From a virus, in IMG/VR virus record IMGVR_UViG_3300042539_000517, positions 1-30,179 of that record: a stretch of 30,179 bases of DNA, one strand, 5' to 3'. The notes under the pieces were generated by a model that ran no database searches, was not told where the DNA came from, and was given only the letters and a program-made list of their open reading frames with translations. The first letter of the stretch is position 1; the number at the start of each line of letters is the position of its first letter. Below, one piece after another: positions 14,905 to 20,552 of the stretch. A program made the translations under genes and the position numbers.

Positions 14905-15383
14905 TACTCCGCCTTCCATACTGGTACGAATCCAGAGTCGGTCTTAGTATACAATATAATATTGTTTTTGAGAAGTGCCCTAAGTTCTGCCTTAGAAGGT
15001 ATATTTTTTGTGTAACCAGCTTCTAATATATATTCATGTAATTTAAGTATGTCAGATTCACTAAGCATAAACTTAGACCACCTGCTACTTGGATTGCTTA
15101 TTGGATATACTCTTTGAGGCTTTTGTATTTTACCCTGCAAAATGTATTCTTCTATTGTTACTTTGTGTCTACCTAATATTTGACCAACTTGTTTTATAGT
15201 ATAAGCAGTTTCCATATTTTTTTCGGCATCGGAGTACGAGTACATTACCCTTTTTTTATCTGGGTAGCACCATGCAACAATTTCATCTTTAGCCCTAGAC
15301 AATCTAATTACTTTATGTAATTTATTGTTTAAGAAGAAATAGAGAAATTTTTTGCGTACTCTCGATCTTTTTTTTCTAACCAT
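14904..15383 (-). CDS. Helix-turn-helix DNA-binding protein
   Basis: This 159-residue protein has a very basic N-terminus (MVRKKRSRVRKKF) and a MerR/excisionase-like helix-turn-helix at about 60-90 (YTIKQVGQILGRHKVTIEEYILQGKI). A second helical segment (MLSESDILKLHEYIL) follows near 107-121. It may regulate phage genes or act as an architectural factor in replication. The start overlaps the upstream zinc-ribbon gene by 55 bases, which is large for this genome. A start at residue 47 or 57 would remove the overlap but has no better ribosome site. There is no integrase nearby, so a true excisionase is unlikely. Confidence 0.7.
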   Translation of the reverse strand: MVRKKRSRVRKKFLYFFLNNKLHKVIRLSRAKDEIVAWCYPDKKRVMYSYSDAEKNMETAYTIKQVGQILGRHKVTIEEYILQGKIQKPQRVYPISNPSSRWSKFMLSESDILKLHEYILEAGYTKNIPSKAELRALLKNNIILYTKTDSGFVPVWKAE

Positions 15384-15514
15384 TTTCCAAATCTATTCGT
15401 TTCTTTATTGATCATCCATCTTTTTCCGCATAGGAGACAAAAAAGCTCTACGTGCAATTTTTGGGAAAAAACTCTATCTACAAAAACTCTGCCGTTGCAT
15501 TTTGCACACCACAT
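15329..15514 (-). CDS. Small zinc-ribbon protein (61 residues)
   Basis: Two CxxC knuckles, C3-x2-C6 (CAKC) and C26-x2-C29 (CLLCGKRW), make a canonical zinc ribbon, followed by a basic helical tail. The ATG at 15514 forms a one-base overlap with the stop of the phosphoesterase gene, so translation is coupled. Proteins of this size often bind nucleic acid or serve as transcription or replication adaptors. No family can be named. Confidence 0.7.
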   Translation of the reverse strand: MWCAKCNGRVFVDRVFSQKLHVELFCLLCGKRWMINKETNRFGKWLEKKDREYAKNFSISS

Positions 15515-16329
15515 TATAAAGTAAACAACTTTCCGTCAACAACACAAGTATACTCTGGAGATACGTGAATCATGTTAACGTGTGGATATTTGCCACCTTC
15601 AATATGTGCTATGGCAAATCCTTTTTGCCAATCGTGATGCTGGGTGTACTTCATTCCTGGTCCCTTTTCATCGCACATATGACCAATCTCATATCCACGC
15701 AAAGTTTCCCCCTTGCCTTTATTTCTTAATTCATAAGTAACTAAATGAGATGCAATCCTATGAGAATGTCCTCTAATTAAAGATACTTGTAGATCTTCCA
15801 TGTCTTTTCTAACCGACCCTGTTGCTGAAATTGAAATTCCATGATGGACGTGGATATCTCCAAAACGTTTCTTTGGCAATTCATTATAATAAATATAATC
15901 ATATCCTAATGAATCTAAACTCCATAAAGCTTCTGGGGTAACATGCTTTGCATATTCAGGAATTTTCTTATCTAAATAATCAAAAATTCTAATATCATGA
16001 TTTCCTAACGCTGAGAATAGCTGTGCGTTGGGAAGCATCTTTCTTGTTCTTTCATAAAATTCACGGGCACCACTTGCCTCAAACTTCATGTCTTTTAGCA
16101 TTAACTCTAAATCATTTGTTACGTCGTCATTCTTGTATGCCTTTAAAAACTCTGTTGGCTTTCCTTCTGTAAATCTACTGTAGCAGGCCTGATCATCTGT
16201 GTCGCCAAGATAGTCTACAACATCTGGCTTAAACCACTTCATAACCTTAAACCAAAGCTCAATCATTTTATCATCTTGATATGGAAATTGCTGATCCGAT
16301 GACAGCATCCACTTTAAATCATTAGACAT
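15514..16329 (-). CDS. Calcineurin-like metallophosphoesterase
   Basis: This 271-residue protein carries most phosphoesterase motifs in order. They are GDTDDQ (42-47), GNHD (109-112), HVHHG (160-164) and GHSHR (187-191). The first motif is D12-x-Q14 where the family norm is D-x-H, so one metal ligand is replaced by Gln. It would cleave phosphoesters; the substrate may be DNA ends, cyclic nucleotides or RNA and cannot be deduced. It leads the replication operon, directly behind the promoter-terminator element at 16341-16412, with a TTAAGGAT ribosome site. Being the first early gene suggests a role soon after infection, for example nuclease-like processing or counter-defence, but that is speculation. 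Confidence 0.85.
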   Translation of the reverse strand: MSNDLKWMLSSDQQFPYQDDKMIELWFKVMKWFKPDVVDYLGDTDDQACYSRFTEGKPTEFLKAYKNDDVTNDLELMLKDMKFEASGAREFYERTRKMLPNAQLFSALGNHDIRIFDYLDKKIPEYAKHVTPEALWSLDSLGYDYIYYNELPKKRFGDIHVHHGISISATGSVRKDMEDLQVSLIRGHSHRIASHLVTYELRNKGKGETLRGYEIGHMCDEKGPGMKYTQHHDWQKGFAIAHIEGGKYPHVNMIHVSPEYTCVVDGKLFTL

Positions 16330-16340
16330 TTAATATCCTT

Positions 16341-16370
16341 AAATTAAAAAAGTCACGGTTTCGTGACTTT
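16341..16370 (-). terminator. Intrinsic terminator or attenuator at the tail/replication boundary
   Basis: A perfect 9-base-pair stem (AAAGTCACG with CGTGACTTT, 16349-16370) with a GTTT/AAAC loop is followed on the minus strand by TTTAATTT. It starts only about eight bases after the predicted start of the promoter at 16385-16412. It therefore acts on read-through from the tail genes and on that promoter's own transcript. Confidence 0.8.
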
Positions 16371-16384
16371 ATTGAACATGCTAT

Positions 16385-16412
16385 ATTTTAACATATTCTT
16401 ATAACCTGTCAA
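16385..16412 (-). promoter_or_regulatory. Promoter immediately upstream of a terminator hairpin
   Basis: The -35 box is a perfect TTGACA (16412-16407). A 16-base spacer leads to TAAAAT (16390-16385), preceded by TGT to make an extended -10. Transcription would start near 16378 and meet the 16349-16370 hairpin at once, giving either a roughly 35-base RNA or read-through into the phosphoesterase and replication genes. Confidence 0.7.
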
Positions 16413-16415
16413 GCA

Positions 16416-16841
16416 TTAAATAGTTTTAAGTTGAGTTGCTATCCAATTAACACTTATTGTTGAAGTGGTTGTTTTATTGCTTACCGCATATATTGTTCCG
16501 CCTGTTTTATCTGTATTTAAAACTGCCGATACGGATACATTTCCTGTTGTAGAAGTTAAAGCCTGTGCCATTGATGCAACAAATCCAGTATCTGTACCTG
16601 CTGTAAATGACGGAGTAAATGTTACTGATACGGATGCTGGAGTTGTGCCTTTTAATATTATTGATGCTGTGCCTTGATCTGTGACCGCTACTCTATTTTT
16701 ACCGCTAGAGTCTTTTGTAGCATTTAATAAGCTTGTAGATTTTGTAAAAACATCTGTTAAATTATCTTGTAATTGATTTAAATCATTTGGGTCAAATGGG
16801 GCACCCTCATTAAATGTTACAACTTTCCAATTTGCTGCCAT
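16416..16841 (-). CDS. Small structural protein, probable fibre or head decoration
   Basis: This 141-residue protein begins MAANWKVVTFNEGAPFDPNDLNQLQDNLTDVF, a segment resembling the start of phage fibre proteins that list Asn/Gln-rich helices. It continues with Ser/Thr-rich beta structure (ASIILKGTTPASVSVTFTPSFTAG, GNVSVSAVL). It has no Cys and no enzyme motif. A good ribosome site (TAGGAGAAAA) precedes the ATG. It is the last gene of the accessory tail block, just before the promoter-terminator. A virion surface role fits composition and place, but no family is identified. Confidence 0.6.
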   Translation of the reverse strand: MAANWKVVTFNEGAPFDPNDLNQLQDNLTDVFTKSTSLLNATKDSSGKNRVAVTDQGTASIILKGTTPASVSVTFTPSFTAGTDTGFVASMAQALTSTTGNVSVSAVLNTDKTGGTIYAVSNKTTTSTISVNWIATQLKTI

Positions 16842-17245
16842 TATAAATTTTCTCCTAATTCATGTGAATTTATTTCCGATTCGCTTACTTCTACAATATT
16901 AGACCTATTAAGTCCATATTTAGAAAATGAATCTGGGTTCACAATATGACGCTTTTTATTTTGCGATATTAAATACATTTTACCATCTGCAATGTTCTTG
17001 ATCAAAGCGCCGTCTCTAAACCCTAATTTACCAGACTGCTTAATTAAAGATAAGGCAGACTCTGTAGCATTTACTGTAGTAAAAGACCAAGACTCCTCTG
17101 CTCTTTTAGATATCAACTTGTATCTCTTTCCGTCTTTAATCCAGTAAGTACCCTTGTCTGTTTTAACAGCAATTCCTGAAGGGAAATCAGTCGGAGAGGT
17201 TATTAAGATGCTCTGAGTATTCTTCTTTTGCTTGATCTTTAGCAT
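16841..17245 (-). CDS. YLI/GKKR-repeat protein, probable virion or surface-binding role
   Basis: This protein holds two related beta repeats. The first has AVKTDKGTYWIKDGKRYKLIS, and the second has GALIKNIADGKMYLISQNKKRHI, followed by a VSESEI element. The second follows the DG-x-LIK...YLI-x-GKKR pattern seen in surface and cell-wall-associated bacterial proteins. I place the start at the ATG at 17245 (134 residues). The frame stays open to 17320, but that extension is the alternative frame of the coiled-coil gene at 17187-17375. Even so, the two overlap by 59 bases. A host-surface or glycan contact is plausible given its place beside tail fibre genes. Confidence 0.6.
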   Translation of the reverse strand: MLKIKQKKNTQSILITSPTDFPSGIAVKTDKGTYWIKDGKRYKLISKRAEESWSFTTVNATESALSLIKQSGKLGFRDGALIKNIADGKMYLISQNKKRHIVNPDSFSKYGLNRSNIVEVSESEINSHELGENL

Positions 17246-17375
17246 TTTCCTTTTCCACAAGTTGTGTAATTTCTGCACGTAATATTGCAATTTGAGTTTC
17301 ATAATTTGACACCAATTCACCTATTCTTTGTTGCAACGCTGTAATGACTAAGCTTGCTTTATTCTCCTGGTTCAT
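17187..17375 (-). CDS. Small coiled-coil protein (62 residues)
   Basis: The protein is a single predicted helix with a heptad-like pattern from residue 8 to 48 (VITALQQRIGELVSNYETQIAIL and onwards) and a charged end. It overlaps the gene upstream by 17 bases and the repeat protein downstream by 59. Such short coiled coils in tail regions can trimerise fibres or act as chaperones. There is no family match that I can name. Confidence 0.55.
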   Translation of the reverse strand: MNQENKASLVITALQQRIGELVSNYETQIAILRAEITQLVEKENAKDQAKEEYSEHLNNLSD

Positions 17376-17583
17376 TTGTTACCTTTTCTAATTCGCTTTG
17401 TAATGCTTGTTTTTTTGCAAATGCATTTTCTAGCTGTAATTCTAAAGCATCTACTGAGTCTTGATTAATTGGAGTCACTGCGGACTCTTGAATAATTAAC
17501 ATATTTATATTAAAAATATTATTTACAATGCTTTTTAAGTGCACATTAATAATATCAATTTTTTCTTGTTTTTCTAAATCCAT
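17359..17583 (-). CDS. Small coiled-coil protein (74 residues)
   Basis: Two helices are evident, EKIDIINVHLKSIVNNIFNI near the start and SVDALELQLENAFAKKQALQSEL near the end, with a short Pro-containing turn between. It begins at a TAATG junction with the Cys-cluster gene. Together with the following 62-residue protein it forms a pair of small helical proteins next to the fibre genes, perhaps structural or chaperone components. The function is unknown. Confidence 0.6.
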   Translation of the reverse strand: MDLEKQEKIDIINVHLKSIVNNIFNINMLIIQESAVTPINQDSVDALELQLENAFAKKQALQSELEKVTNEPGE

Positions 17584-17858
17584 TAAATAACATCCTTAGT
17601 CTCTGTTACTGGTCCCCATTTTCCGAGAGGGCATCCAGCATGAGGAAGCTTTGCTTTTTCTGTCATAAAGCATCCACACTTTTTGCAAGTTTTTGTTGCT
17701 TTAATTAATGACGGACAATTTAAACAATGGTTTTCATATCTATATTTAAATGTATCATCATCTACTCTTCCAATTTTTGGATTTAATAAATCCCAGGGTC
17801 TAACTTTATCCCCAGCATTTTTTTCTTTCCATATTTGAAAAGGTGTTTTTTGTGACAT
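17583..17858 (-). CDS. DUF6171-like cysteine-cluster protein
   Basis: This 91-residue protein contains C45-x2-C48, C58-x2-C61-x-C63 and C76, in the context HCLNCPSLIKATKTCKKCGCFM and CPLGKWGP. This matches a small zinc-binding family that I recall as DUF6171, which occurs near tail fibre genes in many phages, including marine ones. The six cysteines could bind one or two metals. It may be an accessory of fibre assembly, but the role is not established. It sits between two short genes in the operon driven from 18112-18140. Confidence 0.65.
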   Translation of the reverse strand: MSQKTPFQIWKEKNAGDKVRPWDLLNPKIGRVDDDTFKYRYENHCLNCPSLIKATKTCKKCGCFMTEKAKLPHAGCPLGKWGPVTETKDVI

Positions 17859-17860
17859 TG

Positions 17861-18091
17861 CTATTCCGTTGGCTCTGTTATTTCTTCTGGCTTTGGACCA
17901 AATTCATTTGTTTCTGAATTATAAGTAGATCCTACCTGAACAATTCCATCATCTGTAATTAATTGTCCAGTAACATTTTTAATAATTGGATTGCTTGTAA
18001 ATATTGCACCTAATCTTTCATCTGTGTGCAAAATATCTATTACTTCTCCGTCAATAATAAATGCTATTTTAACTGGTGGTAATTCTGGCAT
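17861..18091 (-). CDS. Small tail-region protein, function unknown (76 residues)
   Basis: The product has a beta-rich first half (VKIAFIIDGEVIDILHTDERLGAIFTSNPIIKNVT) and an acidic, Pro-rich C-terminus (PKPEEITEPTE). I recall similar short proteins at this place in phage tail regions, with no known function. It is the first gene after the strong promoter at 18112-18140 and has an excellent ribosome site (AAGGAGGAAC). That argues for high expression, consistent with a virion or assembly protein. Confidence 0.65.
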   Translation of the reverse strand: MPELPPVKIAFIIDGEVIDILHTDERLGAIFTSNPIIKNVTGQLITDDGIVQVGSTYNSETNEFGPKPEEITEPTE

Positions 18092-18111
18092 AGTTCCTCC
18101 TTGTTTCTTAT

Positions 18112-18140
18112 ATTATACATAATCTATGTATATTTGTCTA
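18112..18140 (-). promoter_or_regulatory. Strong promoter for the accessory tail genes
   Basis: TAGACA (18140-18135, five of six matches), a 17-base spacer and TATAAT (18117-18112) form a near-consensus promoter. Its spacer and -10 box contain a perfect inverted repeat (18114-18132). Transcription would start near 18105, leaving a 14-base leader with the ribosome site. Confidence 0.8.
18114..18132. repeat. Inverted repeat overlapping the -10 box (candidate operator)
   Basis: Perfect 8-base arms TATACATA and TATGTATA are separated by three bases and lie between the -35 box and the -10 box, covering four bases of the latter. A dimeric repressor could bind here. AT-rich palindromes also occur by chance in such a genome. 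Confidence 0.4.
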
Positions 18141-18146
18141 CAGCGA

Positions 18147-20552
18147 TTAGGCTGAGAAATTGTCTAACGTACTACCTTGATTTTCTGTTGCTGTCATTGC
18201 AATTACTCCAACAGCTGTTCCCTTAGACCCTGAATAAGTATAATTTGCTGCTCCAGAAAGTCCTCCAACCCACCCAATTCCAGAAATTGAGTCTCCTAGG
18301 GTTGTTGCAGAAACTTTAGTTATTGGTACGTAATATATTGTACTATATGCGGTTCCAGGTTCACCTGTAAATGTGGCTACGGTTTGTGATGAAATTAAAG
18401 TAGGAGTTCCGCTAGTAAACTGGTACATTTTTACTTTTGAATTATATGTATATTTAAATGTATTAACTTCTTTTACTGCATTATAGTATTTTGTAGTTAC
18501 TTGAGTTGTAATATCTTGTCTTACTTTATATTTATAAGTTATAGTAGTAACATCTTCATAAGCATTTGTTGACCATGTATATCCTTGTTGTCTAATTGCA
18601 TAAGTATAATATGTTATTGTTTGATTTTGATAAGCATTAGTTGAATAACTATAAGCTTGTACTCTAACTGAATAGCTATAGCTTGTTGTTGTTGTGGTTT
18701 GAGATTCATTTGTTGACCAGCTAGAGGTTGTTGTTGTTACACTTTGTCTTACAGCATAACTATTTGTTGTAGTACTATTTGCTCGACATATTGTATAATT
18801 ATATCTTAACCTATCTCCAGTTCCAGATGTTCCAGTAAATGAACATGCCAGCCCTACTCTACTTGCGTTACAACTTCCCGTTGATTGTGTTGATGCAAAT
18901 GTACCTGATCCAGTACATGAATAAGATGTTGAAGTGCTAGGAGAACATGCACCGCATCGGTCTCCAGCATTTGGTCCAGTATCTGGACAAGATGTTGAGC
19001 TGCTAGAACCAGTACAAAGATTTGAAGTTGATGTAGATGAACTACATGATGAACATCTTTGCCCAACAGAACTTCCAGTACCTGGGCAAGATCCTCCAGA
19101 TCCAGATCCAGAACAAGTTATTGATGTAGAAGAGTCTATGTTTAAAGAACAAGATCCACATCTATCTCCTACGTTTGGTCCAGTATCTGGGCATGAACTA
19201 GTTGTAGTAGAACCACTGCATGATGCAAAAGAGTTACAAGCACCACATCTTTGTCCTACAGAACTTCCAGTACCTGGGCAAGATGTTGAGCTATCAGATC
19301 CAGAACAGGTTAATACAGAAACTGTTTCTGGTTCTCCAGAACATGATCCACATCTATCTCCTACGTTTGGTCCAGTATCTGGGCAAGATGTAGAAACTTG
19401 TGATCCAGTACATACTGCTGTGGAATTACAGGCGCTGCATCTTTGTCCAACACTACTTCCAGTACCTGGACAAGAGCTCCCAGAGCTAGACCCAGAACAA
19501 GTTAGTACAGAAGATGTGCTTGAAACTTCTTGACATACTGTACATCTATCTCCACCCAATGATCCAAAATCTGGACAGGTTGATGTAGTAACATAGATTT
19601 CTCCAGTAGGACATTGACTAGTTGTTACATTTGTTGTTGATGTGGTACATGCACTACATCTTAATCCAACATCGTTAGATGTATATCCAGGAGATTGTGG
19701 ATTTGAACCTAAAGTTGCTAAGGGTGGACAATCTTCTGTTTCTGGATTTAATACATAAGTTATATTACTATCACACTCATAACTAAATGCTTGTTCGGAT
19801 ACATATTCATAATCTGGTACTACTGACCAAAAAGAAGAAGTTGAGTCTACCCATACTGCTACTCCTAAACCGCCACCAAAAGTATCAACAGAAACTGATT
19901 GATTACTGTTTACAGAATCAACTGTTTTCATAGGATAAGAAGATCCAGAATTATTTACTGCTCTACTTCCATTTACACTCCATGTAGCATTACTTCTTGA
20001 CGGTCCACTGTAAATAAATCCACTACTTGCTGTACCTAAACCACTTGCAACAGTTCTATTAAAATTGTCTTCTAAAGATGGAAGGTTTGCTTCTATTGGT
20101 GGAGTGCTGTAATAATAGTATGTTTCATTATCTACTCCAAGCACTTCATCTCTTGCATAAAAATAATATTGTGGTACGGTTGCGTCATACTGGGTAATTG
20201 TATATGGATTTGTAGCGGTTATATTACCACCGCTAGGATCAGTAGTCGATGCTGATACTTGTTCTGCAACTTCGGTTGTATAAAATATTCTAGTAATTAA
20301 TGAATTATAATTGCTGTATGTTCCAGAAGATCTGGTTACTGTTGTACCAACTCTACCAGTTCCAGTTAATGTAGGCCTAGTTATTTGTATTGGTTGATTT
20401 GAACCACTAAATGTTTTTTTCCATAAAGTAGAAGTAACTTTAACGTAAACATTGTTTACCGCTTTCCATAATGTAGGAGTTACTTTAACATATACTTTAT
20501 TTACCTGTTTCCATAAACCACTGGTAACTTTAACATAAGCTTTTGCTGACAT
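18147..20552 (-). CDS. Large repeat-rich tail/fibre protein with four-Cys array
   Basis: This 801-residue protein is built from several repeat types. Residues 5-49 hold three 15-residue units of the form YVKVTxTLWKxVN, a signature I associate with actinophage tail proteins. Residues 160-246 resemble a laminin-G/lectin-like sandwich. Residues 260-589 contain 36 cysteines. Six units at 352-536 have exactly the spacing C-x8-C-x10-C-x2-C, alternating CPGTGSSVGQRC and CPDTGPNVGDRC types with a 64-residue period. Residues 600-680 hold Tyr/Thr/Ser-rich repeats with a 24-residue period (STN at 613, 637, 661). A Gly/Ala-rich C-terminus follows. It starts at a TAATG junction with the FN3 protein. A receptor-binding or adhesive role is inferred; the array may form disulfides or bind zinc. 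Confidence 0.75.
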   Translation of the reverse strand: MSAKAYVKVTSGLWKQVNKVYVKVTPTLWKAVNNVYVKVTSTLWKKTFSGSNQPIQITRPTLTGTGRVGTTVTRSSGTYSNYNSLITRIFYTTEVAEQVSASTTDPSGGNITATNPYTITQYDATVPQYYFYARDEVLGVDNETYYYYSTPPIEANLPSLEDNFNRTVASGLGTASSGFIYSGPSRSNATWSVNGSRAVNNSGSSYPMKTVDSVNSNQSVSVDTFGGGLGVAVWVDSTSSFWSVVPDYEYVSEQAFSYECDSNITYVLNPETEDCPPLATLGSNPQSPGYTSNDVGLRCSACTTSTTNVTTSQCPTGEIYVTTSTCPDFGSLGGDRCTVCQEVSSTSSVLTCSGSSSGSSCPGTGSSVGQRCSACNSTAVCTGSQVSTSCPDTGPNVGDRCGSCSGEPETVSVLTCSGSDSSTSCPGTGSSVGQRCGACNSFASCSGSTTTSSCPDTGPNVGDRCGSCSLNIDSSTSITCSGSGSGGSCPGTGSSVGQRCSSCSSSTSTSNLCTGSSSSTSCPDTGPNAGDRCGACSPSTSTSYSCTGSGTFASTQSTGSCNASRVGLACSFTGTSGTGDRLRYNYTICRANSTTTNSYAVRQSVTTTTSSWSTNESQTTTTTSYSYSVRVQAYSYSTNAYQNQTITYYTYAIRQQGYTWSTNAYEDVTTITYKYKVRQDITTQVTTKYYNAVKEVNTFKYTYNSKVKMYQFTSGTPTLISSQTVATFTGEPGTAYSTIYYVPITKVSATTLGDSISGIGWVGGLSGAANYTYSGSKGTAVGVIAMTATENQGSTLDNFSA
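18945..19499. repeat. Tandem 192-base repeats encoding the four-Cys units
   Basis: Within the large tail gene the coding DNA repeats with a period of 192 bases (64 codons). One 41-base stretch is identical at 19153-19193 and 19345-19385, and related copies of another stretch lie near 19054, 19247 and 19439. Each period encodes one pair of four-Cys units. Confidence 0.85.

Noticed and set aside
14904-15383. Helix-turn-helix protein as an excisionase
   Set aside because: No integrase or attachment-site-like repeats are visible, so only a general DNA-binding label is supported.
16837-16843. TATAAT sequence overlapping the start of the 16416-16841 gene
   Set aside because: It overlaps the start codon itself (TATAATG), has no matching -35 and the gene has a normal ribosome site, so it is probably chance in AT-rich DNA.
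18854-19066. A 70-residue His/Leu/Val-rich minus-strand frame
   Set aside because: It is an alternate frame of the repeat array with low complexity and no support.
18934-19533. A 199-residue plus-strand frame with PVPGQD/PVSGQD repeats
   Set aside because: It is the antisense of the Cys-repeat array. Its length and repeats follow from the Ser/Gly/Cys codons of the real gene; it has no ribosome site and the strand would oppose every other gene.
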